Shown: positions 55,580 through 64,000 of the stretch, in pieces
How the letters are laid out: every line of letters starts with the position of its first letter
How positions within the stretch are numbered: the stretch's first letter is position 1
Assembly: GCF_900142185.1 (NCBI RefSeq)
Contig: NZ_FQZZ01000006.1
Location: 216,520 to 280,519, forward strand
Length of the DNA stretch: 64,000 nucleotides
Origin: Lutimaribacter pacificus
Lineage (GTDB): Bacteria > Pseudomonadota > Alphaproteobacteria > Rhodobacterales > Rhodobacteraceae
Direction: 5' to 3'
Notes under the pieces: model-generated
What the model was told of the DNA's origin: nothing
The model's database searches: none
Seen by the model: the letters and a program-made list of their open reading frames with translations, nothing else
Made by a program: the position numbers and the translations under genes

Positions 55580-58198
55580 ATGGACTTGTCGAAGTTCACG
55601 GAACGGTCGCGTGGTTTCATCCAGGCCGCGCAGACCATCGCAATGCGTGAAAATCACCAGCGCCTTGTGCCCGAGCACCTGTTGAAGGCGCTGATGGATG
55701 ATCCCGAAGGATTGGCCAGCAACCTGATCAAACGCGCGGGCGGTGCGCCAGAACGCGTGGTCGACGCGCTGGATGCGGCAATGGGCAAGCTGCCCAAGGT
55801 CACCGGCGATGCCGGGCAGGTCTATCTGGACAACAGCATGGCCCGCATCATCGACGAGGCCGAGAAAATCGCAAAGAAAGCGGGCGACAGTTTCGTTCCG
55901 GTCGAGCGGTTGCTGATGGCGCTGGCGATGGTCAAATCCGGCGCCAAGGATGCGCTGGATGCCGGCGCGGTGACGCCGCAAAAGCTGAATGAGGCGATCA
56001 ACGATATCCGCAAGGGCCGCACTGCCGACACGGCGAGCGCCGAAGAGGGATATGACGCGCTGAAGAAATACGCGCGCGACCTGACCGAAGCGGCGCGCGA
56101 AGGCAAGATCGACCCGATCATCGGCCGCGACGACGAGATCCGCCGCGCCATGCAGGTGCTGAGCCGCCGGACCAAGAACAACCCGGTCCTGATCGGTGAG
56201 CCGGGCGTGGGCAAGACGGCGATTGCCGAGGGCCTGGCCCTGCGCATCGTCGATGGCGACGTGCCGGAAAGCCTGCGCAACAAGCGGCTGATGGCGCTGG
56301 ACATGGGCGCGCTGATCGCCGGTGCGAAATATCGCGGCGAGTTCGAGGAGCGCCTGAAGGCGATCCTGAAGGAGATCGAGGCCGCGGCCGGCGAAATCAT
56401 CCTGTTCATCGACGAGATGCACGTGCTGGTCGGCGCGGGCAAGACCGATGGCGCGATGGATGCCGCCAACCTGATCAAGCCCGCGCTGGCGCGGGGTGAG
56501 CTGCATTGCGTTGGCGCCACCACGCTGGACGAATACCGCAAATACGTTGAGAAGGACGCCGCCCTTGCCCGCCGGTTCCAGCCGGTGATGGTGGAGGAGC
56601 CGACCGTCGAGGACACGATTTCGATCCTGCGGGGCATCAAGGAGAAGTACGAGCTGCACCACGGCGTGCGCATCTCGGACTCGGCGCTGGTGTCGGCGGC
56701 GACGCTGTCGCACCGCTATATCACCGACCGTTTCCTGCCGGACAAGGCGATCGACCTTGTGGACGAGGCGGCCAGCCGGTTGCGGATGGAAGTGGACAGC
56801 AAGCCCGAGGAACTGGACGCGCTGGACCGCCAGATCCTGCAGATGCAGATCGAGGCCGAGGCGCTGCGGCTGGAGGATGACAAGGCGTCCAAGGACCGGC
56901 TGGAAAAGCTGGAAAAGGAACTGGCCGACCTGCAGGACAAATCCGCCGAGATGACCGCCAAGTGGCAGGCCGAACGGGACAAGCTGGCATCCGCCCGCGA
57001 CCTGAAGGAACAGCTTGATCGCGCCCGCGCGGAACTGGACATCGCCAAGCGCGAGGGCAACCTGGCCAAGGCTGGCGAGCTGTCCTATGGCATCATCCCG
57101 CAGCTGGAAAAGCAGCTTTCCGAGGCCGAACAGGCCGAGGATGAGGGCGTGATGGTCGAAGAGGCCGTGCGCCCCGAACAGATCGCCCAGGTGGTCGAAC
57201 GCTGGACGGGTATCCCGACCTCGAAGATGCTGGAAGGCGAGCGCGAAAAGCTGCTGCGGATGGAAGACGAACTCCACCGTCGCGTGATCGGGCAGGATGC
57301 CGCCGTGAAGGCCGTTTCGAACGCGGTGCGCCGTGCGCGTGCCGGGCTGAACGACGAGAACCGGCCGCTGGGGTCGTTCCTGTTTCTCGGGCCGACCGGC
57401 GTGGGCAAGACCGAGCTGACCAAGGCGGTGGCCAACTACCTGTTCGACGACGATCAGGCGATGGTGCGCATCGACATGAGCGAATTCATGGAGAAGCATT
57501 CGGTCGCGCGGCTGATTGGTGCGCCTCCGGGCTATGTCGGGTATGACGAGGGCGGTGTGCTGACCGAGGCCGTGCGCCGGCGCCCCTATCAGGTGGTGCT
57601 GTTCGACGAGGTGGAAAAGGCCCACCCCGAGGTGTTCAACGTGCTGCTGCAGGTTCTGGACGACGGTGTTCTGACCGACGGGCAGGGCCGCACGGTGGAT
57701 TTCAAGCAGACGCTGATCGTGCTGACCTCGAACCTCGGGTCGCAGGCGCTGAGCCAGTTGCCGGAAGGGTCCGATGCCTCGGACGCGCGGCGGGACGTGA
57801 TGGATGCGGTGCGGGCGCATTTCCGCCCCGAGTTCCTGAACCGTCTGGACGAGATCGTGGTGTTCGACCGGCTGACCCGTGACCAGATGGACGGGATCGT
57901 CGATATCCAGCTTGCCCGCCTGATGAAGCGGCTGGCGGCCCGCAAGATCAAGCTGGAACTGGACGATGCCGCCAAGACCTGGCTGGCCGACGAAGGCTAT
58001 GACCCGGTCTATGGCGCGCGGCCGCTGAAGCGGGTGATCCAGAAGGCGCTGCAGGACCCGCTGGCCGAGGCGATCCTGTCGGGCGAAGTGGCCGATGACA
58101 GCGTGGTGCCGGTTTCTGCCGGGGCCGAAGGGCTGATCATCGGGGATCGCGTGGGCACCACGAACAAGCCCAAGCCGGACGATGCCGTGGTGCACTGA
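55580..58198 (+). CDS. clpB: ATP-dependent disaggregase ClpB
   Basis: An 872-residue Hsp100 protein. Order: double Clp N-domain (about 1-150), first AAA domain with G-E-P-G-V-G-K-T (near residue 205), coiled-coil middle domain (about 410-525), second AAA domain with G-P-T-G-V-G-K-T (near residue 605), and C-terminal D2-small domain. With DnaK it dissolves protein aggregates after heat stress. The start at 55580 has AAAAGGAGAG upstream; the longer frame from 55505 is not supported. Confidence 0.96.
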   Translation: MDLSKFTERSRGFIQAAQTIAMRENHQRLVPEHLLKALMDDPEGLASNLIKRAGGAPERVVDALDAAMGKLPKVTGDAGQVYLDNSMARIIDEAEKIAKKAGDSFVPVERLLMALAMVKSGAKDALDAGAVTPQKLNEAINDIRKGRTADTASAEEGYDALKKYARDLTEAAREGKIDPIIGRDDEIRRAMQVLSRRTKNNPVLIGEPGVGKTAIAEGLALRIVDGDVPESLRNKRLMALDMGALIAGAKYRGEFEERLKAILKEIEAAAGEIILFIDEMHVLVGAGKTDGAMDAANLIKPALARGELHCVGATTLDEYRKYVEKDAALARRFQPVMVEEPTVEDTISILRGIKEKYELHHGVRISDSALVSAATLSHRYITDRFLPDKAIDLVDEAASRLRMEVDSKPEELDALDRQILQMQIEAEALRLEDDKASKDRLEKLEKELADLQDKSAEMTAKWQAERDKLASARDLKEQLDRARAELDIAKREGNLAKAGELSYGIIPQLEKQLSEAEQAEDEGVMVEEAVRPEQIAQVVERWTGIPTSKMLEGEREKLLRMEDELHRRVIGQDAAVKAVSNAVRRARAGLNDENRPLGSFLFLGPTGVGKTELTKAVANYLFDDDQAMVRIDMSEFMEKHSVARLIGAPPGYVGYDEGGVLTEAVRRRPYQVVLFDEVEKAHPEVFNVLLQVLDDGVLTDGQGRTVDFKQTLIVLTSNLGSQALSQLPEGSDASDARRDVMDAVRAHFRPEFLNRLDEIVVFDRLTRDQMDGIVDIQLARLMKRLAARKIKLELDDAAKTWLADEGYDPVYGARPLKRVIQKALQDPLAEAILSGEVADDSVVPVSAGAEGLIIGDRVGTTNKPKPDDAVVH

Positions 58199-58220
58199 GG
58201 CCCCGCGCGAGAAACAAGAA

Positions 58221-58250
58221 GGCCCGCCCGGGAAACCGGGCGGGCCTTTT
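58221..58250 (+). terminator. Intrinsic terminator after clpB
   Basis: An eleven-base-pair stem GGCCCGCCCGG / CCGGGCGGGCC with a GAAA loop, followed by TTTT. Confidence 0.92.
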
Positions 58251-58280
58251 GCGTTCGTGGCCCCGCGACCCGGTCGGTTA

Positions 58281-58895
58281 TCAGTCTCTTTCCGAAGTGT
58301 TGTCTGTGGCGGAGTCCTGTTGCGTTCGCAGATGGGCCTGATGGATGACGAAACCGACCTGCGGCTCGATTTTCATCAGAAGCGCGGCGAAACGGCCTGA
58401 TACGTTGCGGGTATTGCGCAGACGGTGTCTGTCCAGGAAACACTCGATACCCAGCGTGCAGAGGGGTGATGCAAGTGCATCGTCTATCGTGACACGGAAC
58501 CGCAGACGCCCGAGGATCAGGGCATTCGCCATCTGTTCCACCCGGTCCCAATCCTGTCGCACGGCCTTGCGCCGTGCCCATGCTGTCTGGGCCTCTTCCA
58601 CTGCTTCCAGCGGATCGGTGGCCGCTGCGTGATAGCCGTGTTTTTTGTCCTGCCGGCGCACCAGCCAGAACAGTGTGCCGTCCCGCGTGGCGATTCCGCG
58701 ATAGGCCATCGTTTGCCGGTTGTCGAAGCTGACCGCGTGACCGTAGTCGATAAAGGCGTCTACCCAGTTTTCACGTTCAAAGGCGATTTCATCCGACCGG
58801 GCCAGAATTTCCTTGTCCAGCAGGGATACCATCTGGCGTTGCTTTGCCAGCAGTTCGCGGGCGCGTTCGGGGGTCAGGGATCGAGACAGGAACAT
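58281..58895 (-). CDS. Protein of unknown function next to a LuxR-type regulator
   Basis: A 204-residue protein with an N-terminal helical stretch rich in charged residues (about 1-45) and a mixed alpha/beta remainder with many Arg and Trp. No signal peptide or membrane span is seen. I do not recognise the family. The start at 58895 has GGAAGG upstream. It lies 128 bases after the LuxR-type gene on the same strand. Confidence 0.75.
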   Translation of the reverse strand: MFLSRSLTPERARELLAKQRQMVSLLDKEILARSDEIAFERENWVDAFIDYGHAVSFDNRQTMAYRGIATRDGTLFWLVRRQDKKHGYHAAATDPLEAVEEAQTAWARRKAVRQDWDRVEQMANALILGRLRFRVTIDDALASPLCTLGIECFLDRHRLRNTRNVSGRFAALLMKIEPQVGFVIHQAHLRTQQDSATDNTSERD

Positions 58896-59023
58896 GCACC
58901 TTCCTTTCCAAGCCTTGCCATGTCGTCGGCGGCCTTTACGGGCCGCCGACAGTCTGAGGCAGGCGGGATCGAAAGCGCGATCCCCCAATATTAGGGGTTT
59001 GACAGGTTTCGGAGTTTGGCCGC

Positions 59024-59809
59024 CTATGGCACGATCAGCCCAAGCGTGATCGCGCGCACGACGGCCTGGGTGCGGTTCGATGCGCCGAGTTTGCGCTTGG
59101 CCGAGGCGAAATATTCGTTGACCGTGTCGTCGCACAGTCCCGTGATATCGGCGATTTCCTGGGTCGTCCGGCCGGTGGCGGCCCATTGCAGGCAGTCACG
59201 TTCGCGATTGCCCAGACGACCCGGCGGATCGCTGTCGGCCATGCCGCGGACCTCCAGCCCTTCAAGGAAGAACTGCGCTGCGCGATGAAGTGCGCCGAGG
59301 TGATTTTCAACAAGCTCTTTGAGGTTGCCGGGTCTGCCCGCCAATTTGTTGATCATGAGAATCGAAATGCGGCCCGTCCGTCCGTCGGCGAAGGACACGG
59401 CAAAGGATTGCCGCATCCCATGATCGGCGACGAGGCGGATCATGTCACGCTCTTCTTTCCTGACCGGCTTGTAGGGCAGGGTCGAGGCATCCGTGAGGTC
59501 GACATATTTCGGTTTGCGCGAGGTAAACAGGTGGCGGGCCAGAATATCGTCGGCGATCAGGTCCGTTCGCGTCTGGTAGTAGTTGTGCCATTCCTGCGTG
59601 ACGAGACAACCCATCATCTCGTCGTTGCGGGGAAAGGCGCCGAGCCTGAGCGGCATCCCGTGGACGACCCCGGCGGAATCCACGCCCAATTGGCTGAAAA
59701 TCCGTTGCAGCCTGTCCCAGGCCGCACTCTTGTCCGGGGCCCGGGCCGCGGTGGCGAACCAGTCCAAGGGGTCCAGGTGGCCGGAAAGGCCATGCTGTTT
59801 CAAAGCCAT
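59024..59809 (-). CDS. LuxR-family regulator with acyl-homoserine-lactone-type binding domain
   Basis: A 261-residue regulator. Residues about 15-175 are an autoinducer-binding domain, and about 195-255 a LuxR helix-turn-helix with T-T-Q-E-I-A-D-I-T-G. Trp74, Tyr78 and Asp87 have exactly the spacing of TraR Trp57, Tyr61 and Asp70, which contact the lactone; the TraR Trp85 position is Tyr102. No luxI-type synthase is in the window, so this looks like an orphan ('solo') receptor unless one lies outside. Confidence 0.88.
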   Translation of the reverse strand: MALKQHGLSGHLDPLDWFATAARAPDKSAAWDRLQRIFSQLGVDSAGVVHGMPLRLGAFPRNDEMMGCLVTQEWHNYYQTRTDLIADDILARHLFTSRKPKYVDLTDASTLPYKPVRKEERDMIRLVADHGMRQSFAVSFADGRTGRISILMINKLAGRPGNLKELVENHLGALHRAAQFFLEGLEVRGMADSDPPGRLGNRERDCLQWAATGRTTQEIADITGLCDDTVNEYFASAKRKLGASNRTQAVVRAITLGLIVP

Positions 59810-59989
59810 GCCTGCAAAAAAACGTCGAGGCGCTTCCTCTCAAATCAACGTGTCTTCGAAGTTATGCCGGAAATGATATGCGATTCGGGGCTAAAAACAA
59901 AAATACCCCTTCAGGCCACCTGAGATTGGCGCTGTGCCGCGTGACCTGTTACATGCCTCATCTGTCTGGCGACAGCTTGGGCCCGGGGT

Positions 59990-60427
59990 TTATTCCATGC
60001 CGATGGCTGCGCGGGCGATGCCATCGAGCAGAAGCTGCACCTCCTGCATTTCCCCCGCAGGGAAGGGGCGGTAGCCGATCATCACCTGCCCGCCGGGCTG
60101 CTGTGCCACGAAGATGTCGTAGGGACAGAACTGCACGTTCATCGGGTCGATCTCCATCACCTTGCGGCTGAGAGCGGCCGAACAGAACGAGTAGATATCC
60201 GCCTTGGTGAAAATCGTGACTTCGCCCCCGACATCGGCCTTGGTGCGTTCCAGCATGTCGCCGGTGTGGGACACGCTGTCGATCACGAGGCCCTCGTCCA
60301 GGATGGCGTTTTCGAGGCCGAAAACAACGTCGTCAAAGCTTTCGTCGGTGGTGTAGATCACCGGTTCTTCTGCGGTGGCCAGGCTTGCGCAGGCGCAAAG
60401 AGCCGTTGCCAGGAAAAATCGTTTCAT
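59990..60427 (-). CDS. Secreted DUF302-domain protein
   Basis: A 145-residue protein with a signal peptide (about 1-20, ending A-T-A) and a DUF302-like domain ending in the P-G-G-Q-V-M-I-G-Y strand. Two Cys (in F-C-S-A and F-C-P-Y) could form a disulfide. The domain function is unknown, and some members sit near redox or metal genes. The start at 60427 has GGAGGAGA upstream. An FNR box lies about 92 bases upstream at a distance that fits activation. Confidence 0.75.
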   Translation of the reverse strand: MKRFFLATALCACASLATAEEPVIYTTDESFDDVVFGLENAILDEGLVIDSVSHTGDMLERTKADVGGEVTIFTKADIYSFCSAALSRKVMEIDPMNVQFCPYDIFVAQQPGGQVMIGYRPFPAGEMQEVQLLLDGIARAAIGME

Positions 60428-60512
60428 TCGTCTCCTCCAGACACAGGCGGCGGTTCCAGCCGCGTCATGCAATGTGTAACGTCACATCATAGGGTTCAGT
60501 CTGGGTGTCACT

Positions 60513-60526
60513 TTGACCCAAATCAA
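60513..60526. promoter_or_regulatory. FNR/FnrL box upstream of the DUF302 gene
   Basis: TTGACCCAAATCAA matches TTGAY-N4-RTCAA. Its centre is about 92 bases before the DUF302 start and only 19 bases before the divergent glutamate-synthase-like start. Activation geometry therefore fits the DUF302 gene; repression is possible for the other. Confidence 0.8.
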
Positions 60527-60538
60527 CCGGGGGTGAAT

Positions 60539-62029
60539 ATGGAATTCGTGCTGGACGCGCTGTTGATACTGGCGCTTCTGTTCATTCTGGCGCTGGGTGC
60601 GGCGGTTCTGGCCGTTCTGGTGCTGTTTCTGATCGACCGGACGCAGACGGGCGATGCGATCCGGCGCAACTATCCGGTGATCGGGCGGTTCCGGCACCTG
60701 TTCACGTCGCTGGGCGAGTTCTTTCGGCAGTATTTCTTTGCGATGGACCGCGAGGAGATGCCGTTCAACCGGGCGCAGCGCGACTGGGTTTACGATTCGA
60801 CCAAGGGGCACGGGAATACCATCGCCTTCGGCTCGACCCGGAACCTCGGGGTGCCGGGCACATCGATTTTCGTCAACGCGGTCTTTCCGCCGCTGGACGA
60901 TCAGTTCGCCACGACACAGCCGATGGTGATCGGGCCCACGGCGGCCATTCCCTATAATGCCAAGTCGATCTTCAACATCTCGGGCATGAGCTATGGCGCG
61001 ATTTCGCGCCCGGCGGTCGAGGCGCTGAGCCGTGGCGCCGCCGAGGCGGGTATCTGGCTGAACACCGGCGAGGGCGGGTTGAGCCGGTATCACCTGACCG
61101 GGGCCTGCGACATCGTCTATCAGATCGGCACCGCCAAGTACGGCGTGCGGGACGAGCATGGCAACCTGAGCGACGAACGGCTGCTCAGGGTGTCGGAAAA
61201 TCCGCAGGTCAGGATGTTCGAGCTGAAGCTGGCGCAGGGGGCAAAGCCGGGCAAGGGCGGTATCCTGCCGGGCGAGAAGGTCAACGAGGAGATTGCCGGG
61301 ATTCGCGGCATCCCCGTGGGCCGCGACAGCGTTTCGCCCAACCGCCACCGAGAGATCGACGATTTCGGCGATCTGCTGGACATGGTGGGGCATATCCGCA
61401 AGGTCACCGGCAAACCCTGCGGGTTCAAGACGGTGATCGGCTCGTCCGACGCGTGGGAGGCGTTTTTCCAGCTGATCAACGCGCGGGGGGCGGACAGTGC
61501 GCCGGATTTCATCACGATAGACGGAGGCGAAGGCGGCACGGGCGCGGCGCCCATGCCGTTGATGGACCTGGTCGGTATGCCGCTGCGCGAGGCGCTGATG
61601 CGCATGGTGGACCTGCGCGACCGGCACGGGCTGAAGGACCGTATCCGCATCATCGCCAGCGGCAAGCTGGTCAATCCCGGCGACGTGGCGATGGCGCTGT
61701 GCGCGGGGGCGGATTTCGTGACATCGGCGCGCGGCTTCATGTTCTCGCTCGGCTGTATCCAGGCGCTGAAATGCAACCGCAACACCTGCCCCACGGGGAT
61801 CACCACGCATGACCCCTATCTGCAGCGCGGCCTTGTGCCGGAGGACAAGTACCGGAAGGTGGCCAGATACGCGCGCGCGGTGATCAGCGAGGTCGAGACC
61901 ATCGCCCATTCCGTCGGCGTGGCCGAGCCGCGCCTGATGCGGCGGCGGCATGTGCGCATCGTGCAGGCGGACGGCACCTCGGTTCCGCTGAACAAGATCA
62001 GGCCCAGCTTCAACGCGCCGCCGGGATGA
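60539..62029 (+). CDS. FMN-binding glutamate-synthase-like membrane protein
   Basis: A 496-residue protein with an N-terminal membrane span (about residues 5-30), then the FMN/3Fe-4S synthase core of glutamate synthase. The core has G-E-G-G-T-G-A and the cluster cysteines as C-x5-C-x4-C in C-I-Q-A-L-K-C-N-R-N-T-C. There is no glutaminase or C-terminal GXGXG domain, so it is not a normal GltB. Function in such stand-alone proteins is not settled. It starts 13 bases after an FNR box. Confidence 0.88.
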   Translation: MEFVLDALLILALLFILALGAAVLAVLVLFLIDRTQTGDAIRRNYPVIGRFRHLFTSLGEFFRQYFFAMDREEMPFNRAQRDWVYDSTKGHGNTIAFGSTRNLGVPGTSIFVNAVFPPLDDQFATTQPMVIGPTAAIPYNAKSIFNISGMSYGAISRPAVEALSRGAAEAGIWLNTGEGGLSRYHLTGACDIVYQIGTAKYGVRDEHGNLSDERLLRVSENPQVRMFELKLAQGAKPGKGGILPGEKVNEEIAGIRGIPVGRDSVSPNRHREIDDFGDLLDMVGHIRKVTGKPCGFKTVIGSSDAWEAFFQLINARGADSAPDFITIDGGEGGTGAAPMPLMDLVGMPLREALMRMVDLRDRHGLKDRIRIIASGKLVNPGDVAMALCAGADFVTSARGFMFSLGCIQALKCNRNTCPTGITTHDPYLQRGLVPEDKYRKVARYARAVISEVETIAHSVGVAEPRLMRRRHVRIVQADGTSVPLNKIRPSFNAPPG

Positions 62030-62141
62030 GCGGCGCGATTGTTTCAGCCCGCCACCGTTTCGTGAGATCGCTTGTTTTGCGTCCGGGCGATTCCGCGCTT
62101 ACACCTGCATTCGGAGAAGGACGGTAACGAGGATAGACGTG

Positions 62142-63041
62142 ATGGCCTTTCGCTGGAAGAACGACCTGAGTGATCGCGATGTGACTGACGAGGCGCTGTG
62201 GCTGAACCGACGGCAGATCATGGGCGGACTGGCGGGCGTCGGGCTGGCCGGCATGGCCGGAGCAGCGCGCGCCGAAACGGATGAGCCGAACAGCTGGGAA
62301 GAGATCACCCGCTACAACAATTTCTACGAATTCGGCACCGCCAAGGGCGATCCGGTGAAATACGCCGATGCGATGACGATCGACCCTTGGAGCGTGCGTA
62401 TCGACGGCCTGGTCGACCGGCCGGGCGATTATGCCTTTGACGACATCATGGCAAAGATGGCGGTCGAGGAACGGATCTATCGGTTCCGCTGTGTCGAGGC
62501 GTGGTCGATGGTGATCCCGTGGAACGGGTTTGAGCTGTCCGACCTGCTGGACCTGGCCGGGGTGCAGTCGGGCGCGAAATACGTGGCCTTCGAAACCTAC
62601 CTGAACCGGCAGGAGATGCGCGGCACGCGGTTCCCCGTTCTGGAATGGCCCTATGTCGAGGGGCTGCGGCTGGACGAGGCGCTGCATCCGCTGACCATCA
62701 TGGCCACCGGTATTTATGGCCGGGATATCCCGAAACAGAACGGTGCGCCGCTGCGGCTGGTGGTGCCGTGGAAATACGGGTTCAAGTCGATCAAGTCGGT
62801 GGTGCGCATCACGCTGACCGACAGCGAACCGCCGACAAGCTGGAACAAGGCGAATGCGCGCGAATACGGGTTCTATTCCAACGTGAACCCCGAGGTCGAC
62901 CATCCCCGCTGGAGCCAGGCGAGCGAGCGGCGCATCGGCGGCGGGTTATTCGCCGAGCGGCTTCCGACGCAGATGTTCAACGGCTATGCCGGCGAGGTCG
63001 CGGATCTTTATGACGGCATGGATCTGCGCAAGCTTTTCTGA
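62142..63041 (+). CDS. msrP: Periplasmic methionine sulfoxide reductase, molybdopterin subunit
   Basis: A 299-residue Tat-exported enzyme. A twin-Arg signal N-R-R-Q-I-M-G-G is at residues 22-29 and ends near A-R-A. The molybdenum-ligating Cys is in R-F-R-C-V-E-A-W. MsrP repairs oxidised methionines in envelope proteins with electrons from MsrQ. A GAGGAT ribosome site precedes the ATG at 62142. Its stop overlaps msrQ. Confidence 0.94.
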   Translation: MAFRWKNDLSDRDVTDEALWLNRRQIMGGLAGVGLAGMAGAARAETDEPNSWEEITRYNNFYEFGTAKGDPVKYADAMTIDPWSVRIDGLVDRPGDYAFDDIMAKMAVEERIYRFRCVEAWSMVIPWNGFELSDLLDLAGVQSGAKYVAFETYLNRQEMRGTRFPVLEWPYVEGLRLDEALHPLTIMATGIYGRDIPKQNGAPLRLVVPWKYGFKSIKSVVRITLTDSEPPTSWNKANAREYGFYSNVNPEVDHPRWSQASERRIGGGLFAERLPTQMFNGYAGEVADLYDGMDLRKLF

Positions 63042-63673
63042 TGGACATGCGCGAGCTGGTCAATTCATGGGCGCGGCGGCTGCCAACATGGGTGGTCTAT
63101 CTGGCTCTTGCGGCACCTGCGCCCTGGCTCTTCTTTCTTGCGGTAACGGGGGGCTTGGGGGTCGATCCGGTCAAGGCGCTGGAACATGAATACGGCCTGA
63201 TCGCGCTGCAGCTTCTGATCGCCGGGCTGTGCATCACGCCGCTGCGGCGATACGCGGGTGTGTCCCTTTTGAAATTCCGGCGGGCCCTCGGGCTGCTCGC
63301 CTTTTGCTATGTCGTCCTGCACCTGCTGGTCTGGGCGGTGCTGGATGTTCAGGCATTCGATCGGGTCTGGGCCGATATCGTGAAACGCCCCTATATCACC
63401 ATCGGAATGACGGCGTTGCTGCTGATGCTGCCGCTGGCGGCGACATCGAACAACCTTTCGCTGCGCCGCCTCGGGCCGCGATGGCGGCAGCTGCACAGGC
63501 TGACCTATGCGGTGGCGGTGCTGGCCGCGGTGCATTTCGTCTGGCTGCGCAAGGGATGGCAGGTCGAACCGCTTGTCTATCTGCTGGCGATCCTGGTTTT
63601 GCTGGGATTGCGCACCGTTCCCCGGAATCGGGGGCGCATGGTGGGCCGCCCGAGTCGCGATTCCCGGGCCTGA
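63041..63673 (+). CDS. msrQ: Haem-binding membrane subunit of methionine sulfoxide reductase
   Basis: A 210-residue ferric-reductase-like protein with about six membrane spans and haem-ligand histidines, for example in Y-V-V-L-H-L-L-V-W and V-H-F-V-W. It passes electrons from the respiratory chain to MsrP. It begins in the last base of the msrP stop codon; an alternative ATG at 63047 would remove two residues. Confidence 0.93.
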   Translation: MDMRELVNSWARRLPTWVVYLALAAPAPWLFFLAVTGGLGVDPVKALEHEYGLIALQLLIAGLCITPLRRYAGVSLLKFRRALGLLAFCYVVLHLLVWAVLDVQAFDRVWADIVKRPYITIGMTALLLMLPLAATSNNLSLRRLGPRWRQLHRLTYAVAVLAAVHFVWLRKGWQVEPLVYLLAILVLLGLRTVPRNRGRMVGRPSRDSRA

Positions 63674-64000
63674 ATCGCGCTCTTCCGGCCGCTGACTCGC
63701 GCGTGATTGGGGATAACCCGGTGGATAACTCAACATGTTGTGGCGCGGCCTTGACTGGGCGGGCATCTTTCTTTCGCAACTCGGTGCCTGCGGGAAATTA
63801 GATTTCTCTAAGTCACTGAAAAACAGCCAAAAATCAGAAAATCGAAAAAAATCCGCCCATCGCGGAAAAAAGGGGTTGCGGGGGTCAGGGGTTATCCGTA
63901 AAAGCCCCTTCACCGGCGCTGCTGAGGCGGTTGCTGGGTCGCTGGACGGGGCTTGTTGGTCTTGGATGGCGGAGAGATACAGAGGCATTGACGGGCGGGC
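63674..64000. other. AT-rich intergenic end with DnaA-box-like sites, possible replication origin
   Basis: No gene is supported in these 327 bases. Two sites 12 bases apart, TGGGGATAA (63708-63716) and GGTGGATAA (63720-63728), each differ by one base from TGTGGATAA, the complement of the DnaA box TTATCCACA. A weaker TTATCCGTA is at 63892-63900. Between them (about 63795-63875) the sequence is clearly AT-rich against a GC-rich genome. A palindrome CAACATGTTG lies at 63731-63740. This is the look of an origin region, but a plain promoter is possible. Confidence 0.4.

Noticed and set aside
55382..58195. A 937-codon minus-strand frame opposite clpB
   Set aside because: Complete overlap with a full-length, motif-rich clpB, with no recognisable domain.

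Overview
The window looks like chromosomal DNA of a Roseobacter-group alphaproteobacterium (Rhodobacteraceae). The DNA is GC-rich and densely packed on both strands. It carries a hemN / fnrL / ccoNOQP / ccoGHIS arrangement, a membrane-anchored c-type cytochrome, ykgO-type L36, and many stop/start overlaps. I place it at family level only. I see no insertion sequence, prophage, integrase or CRISPR array.

Layout. 2-5825: 5'-truncated GNAT acetyltransferase, peroxidase-related enzyme and OmpA protein; then a leftward LysR regulator / persulfide-dioxygenase-like hydrolase / rhodanese set, divergent from the urate hydroxylase gene puuD. 5877-11988: rRNA methyltransferase, mutL-rmuC, a small helical protein, pheA and a cycM-like cytochrome. 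12168-17914: a four-gene YejABEF peptide importer. 17925-22659: a nuclease-fold hydrolase, hemN, fnrL, a flavoprotein monooxygenase and a small stress membrane protein. 22788-32612: universal stress protein divergent from ccoNOQP, a PagL-like barrel protein, then ccoGHIS. 32753-39528: SPOR-domain D,D-carboxypeptidase, HAD phosphatase, clpS, an RsmC-like methyltransferase, an atypical SDR, hemF and a di-haem cytochrome c peroxidase. 39589-42209: a response regulator and hybrid histidine kinase. 42411-51237: an acyl-CoA synthetase, a complete Liv-type ABC importer with an extra small membrane protein, and a PaaK-like CoA ligase. 51335-58198: rpmJ, tRNA-Val, an N-formylglutamate amidohydrolase family gene, dinB, NUDIX, pyrF, a small conserved protein and clpB. 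58281-64000: an unknown protein, a LuxR-type receptor, a DUF302 protein, an FMN glutamate-synthase-like protein, msrPQ, and an AT-rich end with DnaA-box-like sites.

The strongest theme is low-oxygen respiration. Six sequences of the form TTGAY-N4-RTCAA (FNR/FnrL boxes) occur in exactly the intergenic regions where an FnrL regulon would be expected: hemN/fnrL, usp/ccoN (two), ccoG, the peroxidase gene, and a less expected one in front of a DUF302 gene. Both coproporphyrinogen oxidases (oxygen-independent hemN, oxygen-dependent hemF), the cbb3 oxidase, its assembly and copper-loading proteins, and a soluble-cytochrome-using peroxidase are all present. The second theme is uptake and CoA activation of an unknown carboxylate by the Liv importer and its two flanking ligases. 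This is the best candidate for an undescribed pathway. I found no clearly new defence or mobile system.
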